Assembly (NCBI GenBank): GCA_964412785.1
Contig: CAYPQD010000012.1
Location: forward strand, 1-64,000
DNA: 64,000 nucleotides
Direction of reading: 5' to 3'
DNA from: UBA5336 sp964412785
GTDB lineage: Bacteria; Pseudomonadota; Alphaproteobacteria; Caulobacterales; Hyphomonadaceae
A program made the translations under genes and the position numbers. The notes beneath the pieces are model-generated. The model searched no databases and had not been told where the DNA came from. It was given only the letters and a program-made list of their open reading frames with translations. Shown here piece by piece: positions 32,389 to 44,555 of this stretch (the stretch's first letter is position 1; the number at the start of each line of letters is the position of its first letter).

Positions 32389-33834
32389 ATGGCGCACAGC
32401 ATGCTGAAATTCACCCATGTCGAGCGTGCCATGCCGGACAAGCGCCCGGCCAAGATGCGTCGTGGGGATTTCGACGAGATTTATGGCGACTACACGCTGG
32501 ACGCCGCGGCTGCGCAGGCGGGGCGCTGCTCCCAGTGCGGCGTGCCGTTTTGCCAGCAGGGCTGTCCCTTGCAGAACAATATTCCCGACTGGTTGATGCT
32601 CGCCGCAGAGGGACGACTGGAAGAGGCCTACCGCATCTCGTCAGCCACCAACACCTTTCCCGAAATCTGCGGCCGCATCTGCCCGCAGGACCGCCTGTGC
32701 GAGGGCATCTGCACGATCGAGCAGTCAGGCCACGGGACGGTCACCATCGGCGCCGTGGAACGCCACATTACCGATACCGCCTGGGCGGAGGGCTGGGTGC
32801 GGCCTATCCGCCCGCCGCGTGAACGCGGGCAGTCGGTTGCGATCATCGGCGCCGGCCCCGGCGGCCTGGCTGCGGCCGATGCGCTGCGCCGCAAGGGCTA
32901 TGGCGTGACCGTTTATGACCGCTATGACCGCGCCGGTGGCCTGCTCGTCTACGGGATTCCGGGCTTCAAGCTGGAAAAGCCTGTGGTGGAGCGAAATGTC
33001 GAGCGGCTGGTCGAGAGCGGCGTCATCCTGAAGCTCAACACCGAGATCGGCCGCGACACGTCCCTGAGGGATCTGCGCGCCCAGCATGACGCGGTGCTGA
33101 TCGCCACCGGTGTCTACAAGGCGCGTGACCTGATGGTGCCGGGCGCCGGCCATGACGCGGTGGTGCCGGCGCTCGACTATCTGAGCGCATCCAACCGCAT
33201 CGGGTTTGGCGACGATGTCCCGGCCTTCTCGGGCGGGCTGCTGGATGCGGCCGGAAAGCGCATCGTCGTCATAGGTGGCGGCGACACGGCGATGGACTGC
33301 GTGCGAACCGCAGTGCGGCAGGGGGCGAAGTCGGTCACCTGCCTCTATCGCCGAGACCGGACGAACATGCCGGGCTCCCAGCGCGAGGTGATGAACGCCG
33401 AGGAAGAAGGCGTGACATTCGAATGGCTTGCCACACCGCAAGCCATCCTCGACTCGCGGGCCGGCAAGCTGAAGGCCGTGCGCGCCTCGCGGATGCGACT
33501 GGGTGCGCCCGATGCGTCTGGCCGCCAGGCGCCAGAGAAAACCGATGAGACCTTCGACGTGAAGGCCGACCTTGTCATCAAGGCGCTGGGCTTCGACCCG
33601 GAGGACCTGCCGGCCCTGTTCGGCGAGCCAGCGCTGACGGTCAATCGCTGGGGCGCGGTCAAGGTCGACTTCAAGACCATGGAGACGAGCCTGAAGGGTG
33701 TGTTCGCCGCGGGCGACATCGTCCGCGGCGCCTCGCTGGTTGTCTGGGCGATCCGCGACGGGCGCGATGCCGCCGATGCGATCCATGCCTTCCTGAAGGC
33801 GCAGGCCAGGGTCCTGGCCACGGCGGCGGAGTAA
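32389..33834 (+). CDS. gltD: glutamate synthase small subunit
   Basis: GltD (481 aa) carries electrons from NADPH through FAD and two iron-sulfur clusters to GltB. Cysteine motifs are CSQCGVPFCQQGCPLQNNIP and CGRICPQDRLCEGICT; the FAD-binding IIGAGPGGLAAADALR and the NADPH-binding VVIGGGDTAMDC follow, with the C-terminal GDIVRGASLVVWAI. The ATG at 32389 gives a normal N-terminus. It is the first gene of gltD-GFA-csaA-gltB. Confidence 0.96.
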   Translation: MAHSMLKFTHVERAMPDKRPAKMRRGDFDEIYGDYTLDAAAAQAGRCSQCGVPFCQQGCPLQNNIPDWLMLAAEGRLEEAYRISSATNTFPEICGRICPQDRLCEGICTIEQSGHGTVTIGAVERHITDTAWAEGWVRPIRPPRERGQSVAIIGAGPGGLAAADALRRKGYGVTVYDRYDRAGGLLVYGIPGFKLEKPVVERNVERLVESGVILKLNTEIGRDTSLRDLRAQHDAVLIATGVYKARDLMVPGAGHDAVVPALDYLSASNRIGFGDDVPAFSGGLLDAAGKRIVVIGGGDTAMDCVRTAVRQGAKSVTCLYRRDRTNMPGSQREVMNAEEEGVTFEWLATPQAILDSRAGKLKAVRASRMRLGAPDASGRQAPEKTDETFDVKADLVIKALGFDPEDLPALFGEPALTVNRWGAVKVDFKTMETSLKGVFAAGDIVRGASLVVWAIRDGRDAADAIHAFLKAQARVLATAAE

Positions 33835-33838
33835 GGCG

Positions 33839-34270
33839 ATGGATGCGGTTGTCAAAGGGCATTGCCTGTGCGGCGCGGTGCAATTGGAGGGTCGCGGAAC
33901 GCCCCGGCTCGACGCCTGCCATTGCGCCATGTGCCTGCACTGGCATGGCGGGCCGGCCATCGCGGTCGCGTTCTCCGGCGGTATCGAACTGGTGGCGCGC
34001 CAGGACCAGATCGGGGTCTATGACAGTTCTGACTGGGCCACGCGGCAGTTCTGCAGGACCTGCGGATCGACGCTATATTTCAAGATGAAGAACAGCGAGA
34101 AGTTCATGGCCCAGGCCGGCCTGTTCGATCTTCCGGACTGGCTTGAGATCAGCGAACACATCTTCATCGACGCGAAGCCGGGTTGGTACGACTTCACAGG
34201 CGATGCCCCTCGCCTGACGGAAGCGGAGACGCTCGCCAAATATGCCGCCAAGATCAGCGGCGAAGACTAG
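33839..34270 (+). CDS. GFA-family zinc-binding protein
   Basis: The 143-aa protein belongs to the GFA/CENP-V fold: GHCLCGAVQLEG near the N-terminus, CHCAMCLHWHGGP (zinc-binding CxxC) and FCRTCGSTLYFK (second CxxC). Some members bind glutathione and were first linked to formaldehyde detoxification; most are of unknown function. It starts 4 bp after the gltD stop and lies between the glutamate synthase genes, so it is probably co-transcribed with them. Confidence 0.9.
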   Translation: MDAVVKGHCLCGAVQLEGRGTPRLDACHCAMCLHWHGGPAIAVAFSGGIELVARQDQIGVYDSSDWATRQFCRTCGSTLYFKMKNSEKFMAQAGLFDLPDWLEISEHIFIDAKPGWYDFTGDAPRLTEAETLAKYAAKISGED

Positions 34271-34279
34271 GCAGCGTCC

Positions 34280-34651
34280 ATGCACATTGCCTTTACCCCC
34301 GACGCGCCGCGGGAACCGGAGATTTCCTTCCAGGACTTCCTCAAGGTGGATATCCGCGTGGGCACCGTTCTGGAGGCGGCTGCGCTGGAGGGCGCGCGCA
34401 CCCCATCGATCCGGATGGTGATCGATTTCGGCCCGGTCGTGGGCACGCTGAAAAGCGCCGCCCAGGTCACCGGGCACTACACTCCGGACGATCTGGTGGG
34501 GCGCCAGCTGATGGGAGTTGTGAACTTTCCGCCGCGCCAGATCGGCAAGTTCATGTCCGAGGTTCTGACACTCGGGTTTGCAGATGACACGGGCGCGATC
34601 CGGCTGGCGGGGCCGGACGCTGCGATACCGAACGGAACGAGGCTCAGCTAG
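34280..34651 (+). CDS. csaA: CsaA-type tRNA-binding-domain protein
   Basis: The 123-aa product is a single EMAP/tRNA-binding OB fold: ISFQDFLKVDIRVGTVLEA, the MVIDFGPVVGTLKSAAQ segment and LMGVVNFPPRQIGKFMSEVL-T-L-G-F. This is the CsaA subfamily, reported as a chaperone-like or export-related tRNA-binding dimer. It is 9 bp after the GFA gene and 2 bp before gltB, so it is embedded in the glutamate synthase operon. Confidence 0.9.
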   Translation: MHIAFTPDAPREPEISFQDFLKVDIRVGTVLEAAALEGARTPSIRMVIDFGPVVGTLKSAAQVTGHYTPDDLVGRQLMGVVNFPPRQIGKFMSEVLTLGFADDTGAIRLAGPDAAIPNGTRLS

Positions 34652-34653
34652 AC

Positions 34654-39168
<4,515 letters not shown>

Positions 39169-39171
<3 letters not shown>

Positions 39172-39288
39172 CACCAAGCTGCATGGACCCAGAACCGATC
39201 GACGCAGCGCGAGGGCAAGCGCGACTGTGCGTCGGCGCCCCATGCGCCGGGGCCGCGGATGGGTCTTCATCCGCGCAGATTGGTATGG
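39169..39288 (+). repeat. TGATACC-ended interspersed repeat, copy R4 (120 bp)
   Basis: It begins TGACACCAAGCTGCATGG at the gltB stop codon, continues AGAACCGATC, GGGCAAGCGCGACTGTGCG, the CGGCGC/GCGCCG hairpin and the GCGGATG...CATCCGC hairpin, and ends TTGGTATGG. It is in the opposite orientation to R1, R3 and R7, and in tandem with R5 (39411). Confidence 0.9.
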
Positions 39289-39299
39289 GCCCTCACCTG

Positions 39300-39314
39300 C
39301 GCACACGGGTATGA
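39300..39314 (+). repeat. fragment resembling the repeat end
   Basis: CGCACACGGGTATGA agrees at 13 of 15 positions with the end of the family (CGCACACTGGTATCA). It lies 12 bp after R4 and may be the remnant of another copy or a recombination scar. The rest of 39289-39410 shows no gene or clear signal. Confidence 0.4.
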
Positions 39315-39410
39315 GGTGCCAATGCTCAAGTCCTGACGGCTCTGACCAGGAAAAGCCGCCACCGCCTGGAGTCGCGCAGCGGCCCCCCGACACAGGTCGG
39401 GAGAAACGAA

Positions 39411-39527
39411 TTATACCAAGCTGCATGGATCGGAACCGATCCGTTCAGTGCAGGGCAAGCGCGACTGCGCGTCGGCGCTTATGCGCCGGGGCCGCGGATG
39501 AGTTTTCATCCGCGCAGATTGGTATTA
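39411..39527 (+). repeat. TGATACC-ended interspersed repeat, copy R5 (117 bp)
   Basis: It begins TTATACCAAGCTGCATGG, carries GGAACCGATC, CAGGGCAAGCGCGACTGCG, a shortened loop in the second hairpin (GGCGC-TTAT-GCGCC), a GCGGATGA...TCATCCGC hairpin, and ends GATTGGTATTA. Same direction as R4, with 122 bp between them. Both lie in the 414-bp gap between gltB and comM, which otherwise has no gene. Confidence 0.9.
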
Positions 39528-39585
39528 GTTCTTTCTTCGTTCCAGATTGTGTGCTAGCCCTCATGCAATCTGAGGGAGGGCGGCC

Positions 39586-41139
39586 ATGGTCAGCCGGATC
39601 ACGACCTTTGCATTTGAGGGCATCGAGGCACAGCCGGTTGACGTGCAGGTGCAGGTGACCGGTGGCAATCCCCATTTCGCCATTGTCGGCCTGCCTGACA
39701 AGGCGGTCGCGGAAAGCCGGGAGCGCGTGCGCTGCGCGTTTTCGGCCATCGGACTGGCGCTGCCGCCGAAACGGATTGTCGTCAACCTCGCCCCGGCAGA
39801 CCTGCCAAAGGAGGGCAGTCACTATGACCTGGCGATTGCACTGGCCATCCTCGCAGCCATTGGCGTCACCGCGCCTGACGCCCTCGACGGGCATGCCGCG
39901 ATCGGCGAACTGGCTCTTGACGGACAGATTGCGCCGACGCTCGGGGTCCTGCCTGCGGCCATGGCGGCCGAGGCAATGGCAGTGTCGTTGATCTGCCCGG
40001 AAGCCTGTGGCGGCGAGGCCGCCTGGGCCGGTCGGCGGGCCATTGCCGCGCCGAGCCTGATCGCACTGGTCAACCATTTTTCCGGACGCTCGGTCATCGG
40101 CTCACCGCAACAGGCCCCCCTCCTCGCGGCGGCGCCGGGTCCGGACCTGCGCGACGTCAAGGGCCAGGAGGGCGCCAAGCGGGCGCTCGAAATCGCCGCG
40201 GCGGGTGGCCATAATCTCGTCTTCTGCGGCCCGCCGGGCTCGGGCAAGTCGATGCTGGCCCAGCGCTTGCCTGGCCTGCTGCCGCCGCTCTCGGCGGAAG
40301 AACTTCTGGAAGTCAGCCAGATCCAGTCCATTGCCGGACTGCTGCAGCGTGGTGCGCTGTCGCGTGCACGGCCTTATCGCGCGCCGCACCATTCCGCCTC
40401 GATGGCGGCACTGATTGGCGGCGGACTGAAGGCGAAGCCGGGCGAGGTCTCGTTGGCGCACCATGGCGTCCTTTTCCTGGACGAACTGCCGGAGTTTCCG
40501 GCGCAGGTCCTCGATAGCCTGCGCCAGCCCATGGAATCCGGCGAGGCAGTGGTCGCACGGGCCAACCGCCATGTCCGTTATCCGGCGCGCTTTCAGCTCG
40601 TCGGCGCGATGAACCCGTGCAAGTGCGGCGGCGCACCCCAGGCCATGGCGTCCTGCGGCAAGGCCCCGCGATGCCTGGTACAGTACCAGTCGCGCCTCTC
40701 CGGCCCCTTTCTCGACCGGATCGACCTGTTCTTCGACACGCCGGCCGTCACACCGATGGACCTTGCTCTGCCGCCGCCGCAGGAAGGCACCGAAGAGGTC
40801 GCTGCGCGTGTCGCGGCTGCCCGCGCAGTCCAGGCGGAGCGCTATGGTGGCGCCAGCGCGGCCGGACGCCGGCCGCTCAACGCTGATGCACCGGTTCCGG
40901 ACCTTGACCGGCATGCTTTACCCGATGCCGGCGGGGCGGCGCTGCTCTCCGAGGCGGCAATGAAGCTGAACCTCACTGCACGCGGCTATCACCGCGTCCT
41001 CAAGGTGGCGCGCACGATCGCCGATCTCGACGCAGCCGCGGCGGTGCGCCGGGTGCATGTGGCCGAAGCCCTCTCCTATCGCCAGCGCCTGCCAGGCGAC
41101 GCCACAGCGGTCGCCGCCAGCGACAGGCTGGCCCGCTGA
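39586..41139 (+). CDS. comM: YifB/ComM-family Mg-chelatase-like AAA+ ATPase
   Basis: The 517-aa product has an N-terminal Lon-protease-like fold (FEGIEAQPVDVQVQVTGGNP, AIVGLPDKAVAESRERVR), an AAA+ domain with GPPGSGKSMLAQRLPG (Walker A), HHSASMAALIGGG, the LFLDELPEF Walker B, and a C-terminal magnesium-chelatase-like region. ComM is known as a hexameric branch-migration helicase in natural transformation; family members occur also in non-competent bacteria. The upstream 58 bp to R5 holds its promoter region. Confidence 0.93.
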   Translation: MVSRITTFAFEGIEAQPVDVQVQVTGGNPHFAIVGLPDKAVAESRERVRCAFSAIGLALPPKRIVVNLAPADLPKEGSHYDLAIALAILAAIGVTAPDALDGHAAIGELALDGQIAPTLGVLPAAMAAEAMAVSLICPEACGGEAAWAGRRAIAAPSLIALVNHFSGRSVIGSPQQAPLLAAAPGPDLRDVKGQEGAKRALEIAAAGGHNLVFCGPPGSGKSMLAQRLPGLLPPLSAEELLEVSQIQSIAGLLQRGALSRARPYRAPHHSASMAALIGGGLKAKPGEVSLAHHGVLFLDELPEFPAQVLDSLRQPMESGEAVVARANRHVRYPARFQLVGAMNPCKCGGAPQAMASCGKAPRCLVQYQSRLSGPFLDRIDLFFDTPAVTPMDLALPPPQEGTEEVAARVAAARAVQAERYGGASAAGRRPLNADAPVPDLDRHALPDAGGAALLSEAAMKLNLTARGYHRVLKVARTIADLDAAAAVRRVHVAEALSYRQRLPGDATAVAASDRLAR

Positions 41140-41172
41140 GAGGCGCGCGTTAAGCAAGAGGTCAGGCCCGGC

Positions 41173-42672
41173 ATGCTAGGTCGTCCACCCATGACCGAGC
41201 CGCCCGAAAAATCCGCAACGCGCCTTGAGCAGTCCTTCCTCGCCACCGCGAGCCATGAGATCCGCACGCCGCTCAACGGCATTCTCGGCACCGCGTCGCT
41301 GCTTCTGGAAACAGACCTCTCCCCGGCCCAGCGCGAATACGCCGAGGCGATCCGAACGTCAGGTGCCCGCCTGCTCGACCTGGTCAACAATGTCCTCGAC
41401 GCAGCGCGGCTCGACGCCGGGGCGATCGAGCTTGAGGATACCGTCTTCTGCCCGGTCCGGCTTGCCAGGGAAATCACCGAACTCCTCGCACCTCGGGCAC
41501 ATGAGAAGCGTGTCGATATCGCTTCGCGCTGCCTCGCCCTGCCAATGCCGAGCGTGCGCGGCGATGTCGGGCGCGTGCGCCAGATCCTGTTCAATCTCGT
41601 GGGCAACGCGCTGAAATTCACCGATGAGGGCGGGGTACTTGTCGATGTGGAGCGAGACGGTGACAGCATCGTCTACCGGGTGATCGACACTGGCCCCGGC
41701 ATCGCGCCGCACGATCAGGAGCGGCTGTTCTCCGCCTTCGCCCAGGCCCGCGCGGGCGATGCCCGGCGAGATGGCGGCGTCGGGCTCGGCCTTGCGATTG
41801 CCAGCCGCCTGGCCGGCCTGCTTGGCGGCACACTGCGCGTCGACAGCACTCCGGGTTTCGGGGCCGCATTCGTCCTGCGCGTTCCGCTGAGCGCGGTGGA
41901 CGGGCCGCCCAGCCATGACCTGCCTGTCCTGGACGCCCGGGTCGCCCTGGTCGGGCTGCCCGAAGCGAGCGCATTGTCAGTGGCCGCAGCGCTTGCGGCC
42001 ACTGGGGCAACGCCCTTGACCTATTGCGATACGACGCACGTGGAAACGGCCGGGTGCGATGTCGTGCTCGTCGATGCAGGCAGCCCGCCCAAAGAGATCA
42101 GCCGTCTCGCTGCTGTCACGCCGTCGCTGGTCGTGCTGCGCCCCCAGGACCGCGGGGCGATCCCCCGGTTTCGTGCGCTGGGCTGTGTTGGCTGGCTCGT
42201 CCGGCCACTGCGGGCAAGCACGCTGGCAGAGCGGGTCTATCTCGCCCAGCGCCGCGAGGTATTCAGCGAGGCGGCCATCGAGGCGGCGGCGAGCGGACAG
42301 GTGGTGATCGCCGACGACAACCCGGTCAACGCTCTGATCGCACGCCGCACCTTGGAATCGGCGGGGTTTGCCGTCACTGTGGCGCAGACGGGCAGTGACG
42401 CCCTTGATTGTGCCCGACAGGTGGACCCGGTGTTGATCATTATGGACCTGCGCATGCCCGTGATGGACGGTTTCGAGGCGACGCGCCGCCTGCGCGAGGC
42501 CGGTCGCGATGTCCCGGTGCTAGCCCTTTCGGCAGAAGTCACGCCGGAGATCGAACGGGCGGCCCTGGAGGCGGGGGCAAGCCAGGTCGCGGCGAAACCG
42601 ATCGATCCCGACACCCTGCGCCAGATCGCCCTCAAATGGGTCGGCCACCGCCGTTTGGGCGACGCAGCGTGA
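41173..42672 (+). CDS. cytoplasmic hybrid histidine kinase with pseudo-receiver and receiver
   Basis: The 499-aa product lacks membrane helices and a sensor domain. It starts almost directly with HisKA (FLATASHEIRTPLNGILG, phospho-His near residue 35), then HATPase_c with FNLVGNALKFT, DTGPGIAP and GVGLGLAIASRL. A degenerate receiver-like segment follows (VVLVDAG; the usual Lys replaced by Arg in LVRPLRA), then a canonical receiver with DDNPVNAL, MDLRMPVMDG (phospho-Asp) and the conserved Lys in VAAKPID. Phosphate would leave via an Hpt protein; a stand-alone Hpt is encoded at 10360. ATG at 41191 is an alternative start. The stop overlaps the GTG start of the permease (GTGA). Confidence 0.92.
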   Translation: MLGRPPMTEPPEKSATRLEQSFLATASHEIRTPLNGILGTASLLLETDLSPAQREYAEAIRTSGARLLDLVNNVLDAARLDAGAIELEDTVFCPVRLAREITELLAPRAHEKRVDIASRCLALPMPSVRGDVGRVRQILFNLVGNALKFTDEGGVLVDVERDGDSIVYRVIDTGPGIAPHDQERLFSAFAQARAGDARRDGGVGLGLAIASRLAGLLGGTLRVDSTPGFGAAFVLRVPLSAVDGPPSHDLPVLDARVALVGLPEASALSVAAALAATGATPLTYCDTTHVETAGCDVVLVDAGSPPKEISRLAAVTPSLVVLRPQDRGAIPRFRALGCVGWLVRPLRASTLAERVYLAQRREVFSEAAIEAAASGQVVIADDNPVNALIARRTLESAGFAVTVAQTGSDALDCARQVDPVLIIMDLRMPVMDGFEATRRLREAGRDVPVLALSAEVTPEIERAALEAGASQVAAKPIDPDTLRQIALKWVGHRRLGDAA

Positions 42673-44423
42673 CAGCCCTGGCCGGCGAAACGGCGGGGCG
42701 CCCGGTACCGCGCTGGCTGCGCGCGGTGCGCGCTCTCAACGACCGGCGCATGGGCGCCATGCTCATCCTGTCATTCGCCGCAAGCCTGCCATTTGGCGCT
42801 GTACTCGGGACGCTAACCGCCTGGCTGACCGAAGAGGGCATCACGCCCGCGGTGATTGGCAATTTCTCGCTGGTTACCCTCGGCTATGCCTTCAAATACC
42901 TTTGGGCGCCGGCCTTCAAGGACGCCCGCCAGCCGCCCTGGCTGCGCATTGGCGGGCGGCGCTCCTGGCTGATCAGCCTGCAACTGGCCATGGGCGTCCT
43001 CCTGTGCCTTCTCGCCGTCTCCGACCCATCCACGAATATCGGCCAGGTTGCCCTGATCGCGTTCGCGATTGCCCTCCTCTCCCCGACCCACGACCTGATC
43101 CTTGATGCATGGCGGATCGAGGTGGCGCGCAGCGACGAGGACAAGGATCTGATGTCGGCACTCTACCAGTTCGGCTACAAGTCGGGCACGCTGATAACCG
43201 GCTTTGTCGCCCTCATCCTTGCCGCAAGACTCGGCTGGGCGGTTGTCTATGTGATGATCGGCGCCTTCGTGCTCCTGACCATGGCCGGTTCGCTGCTCGC
43301 GCCGGAACCTGAGGGCGCGGAATCGCGCCGCCAGAGACGAGTGTCCTACCTGCCCAGCCTTCCCGCAAGCGTCGCGGCACCCAGCGTGGCGCTCGTCTCG
43401 GCCGGCTGGTTGGTGGCCTTCTCAATGATCGGATGGTTCGTGGTCGAGGCGATGATCCTTCAGACCGGTGCCCGTGGAAGCACCTTCGTGCGCAGCCAGG
43501 GCCCATGGATCGTTGCCCTGACGATCCTCGTGCCGGCCCTTGTTGCGGCCTATCTGGTGGTGCGCCACCGGGCCAGCCCGTCCGGCGTATCGGCCCTGCC
43601 GTCCGGCGGTGTCGCGCCGCGTGGCGCGGTCGTGCGCGTGCTGTTCCGCTCGATATTCGACCCGCTGATGGACCTTGTCGACCGCCTGCGCTGGGGCGCT
43701 GTCATCGTTCTCCTGCTCGCCCTGACCTACCGGTTCACCGACGCTGTGTGGGGCTCGTTCGCCTATCCCTTCTATCTTGGTGAGAATTTTGGCGCTCTGG
43801 GTCATACCCTCGACGAAGTCGCCATCGCGTCGAAATTCTTCGGCGTGATCGCGACAATTCTCGGCGCCGGCCTCGGCGCCGTCCTGATTGGTGCGATCGG
43901 GCGCATGCCGGTATTCTTCCTTGGCGGCATCGTCGCGGCGGTCACCAACCTGCTCTATGCCGACCTGGCTGCCGGCGCGGCGGCGCTTGACGCCTTCCTG
44001 ACTGCAACCCGGCTGGACGTCCCGCTCGTCACCTTCGCCGAATGGGCAGCAAGGCTGCAGCCGGAGACAGGCCCTGTCATCACCGACCAAGGCCAGCGCA
44101 TGGCCAGGCTGATGGTAACGATCTTCGCAGAGAACATTGCTGGCGGGCTCGCGCTGGTGGCGATGACGGCCTATCTCACCGCCGTGGTCAATCCGCGCTT
44201 TGCCACGGTCCAGTATGCCCTGCTCGCCTCGCTGACCATGCTGATCGGCACGCTCGGGCGGCCCTGGCTCGGCGAGCTGATCGAATCGGAGGGCTTCTAC
44301 ACCGTCTTCATCATTACCTTCTGGCTTGGCGGGGTTGCCGTCGCGCTGTCGGTTGTCGAGTGGGTCCGCCTCTCCCGCGACCGGGGCGCGCGCACCGCTC
44401 TCGTCCTCGGCGAGACGGACTGA
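42669..44423 (+). CDS. AmpG-like major facilitator permease
   Basis: The 584-aa product has about 12-14 membrane helices. ILSFAASLPFGAVLGTLTAWLTEEGITP, YAFKYLWAPAFKDARQPPWLRIGGRRSWL and DLILDAWRIEV match the AmpG muropeptide permease family, which imports anhydromuropeptides for cell-wall recycling. The GTG start overlaps the kinase stop, so the pair is coupled. The region between helices 11 and 12 is longer than in E. coli AmpG. The stop TGA is the first triplet of repeat R6. Confidence 0.85.
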   Translation: MTALAGETAGRPVPRWLRAVRALNDRRMGAMLILSFAASLPFGAVLGTLTAWLTEEGITPAVIGNFSLVTLGYAFKYLWAPAFKDARQPPWLRIGGRRSWLISLQLAMGVLLCLLAVSDPSTNIGQVALIAFAIALLSPTHDLILDAWRIEVARSDEDKDLMSALYQFGYKSGTLITGFVALILAARLGWAVVYVMIGAFVLLTMAGSLLAPEPEGAESRRQRRVSYLPSLPASVAAPSVALVSAGWLVAFSMIGWFVVEAMILQTGARGSTFVRSQGPWIVALTILVPALVAAYLVVRHRASPSGVSALPSGGVAPRGAVVRVLFRSIFDPLMDLVDRLRWGAVIVLLLALTYRFTDAVWGSFAYPFYLGENFGALGHTLDEVAIASKFFGVIATILGAGLGAVLIGAIGRMPVFFLGGIVAAVTNLLYADLAAGAAALDAFLTATRLDVPLVTFAEWAARLQPETGPVITDQGQRMARLMVTIFAENIAGGLALVAMTAYLTAVVNPRFATVQYALLASLTMLIGTLGRPWLGELIESEGFYTVFIITFWLGGVAVALSVVEWVRLSRDRGARTALVLGETD

Positions 44424-44540
44424 CACCGATCTTCATGGACCCAAGACCGATCCGTGCAGTGCAGGGGCAAGCGCGACTGCGCGTCGGCGCCCCATGCGCC
44501 GGGGCTGCGGATGAGTCTTCATCCGCGCAGGCTGGTATGA
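44421..44540 (+). repeat. TGATACC-ended interspersed repeat, copy R6 (120 bp)
   Basis: It begins TGACACCGATCTTCATGG at the permease stop codon, carries AAGACCGATC, GGGGCAAGCGCGACTGCG, the CGGCGC..GCGCCG and GCGGATGA..TCATCCGC hairpins, and ends GGCTGGTATGA. It fills nearly the whole gap between convergent genes (AmpG-like and maeB). Confidence 0.9.
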
Positions 44541-44555
44541 CCTCCGCAGCGACCG

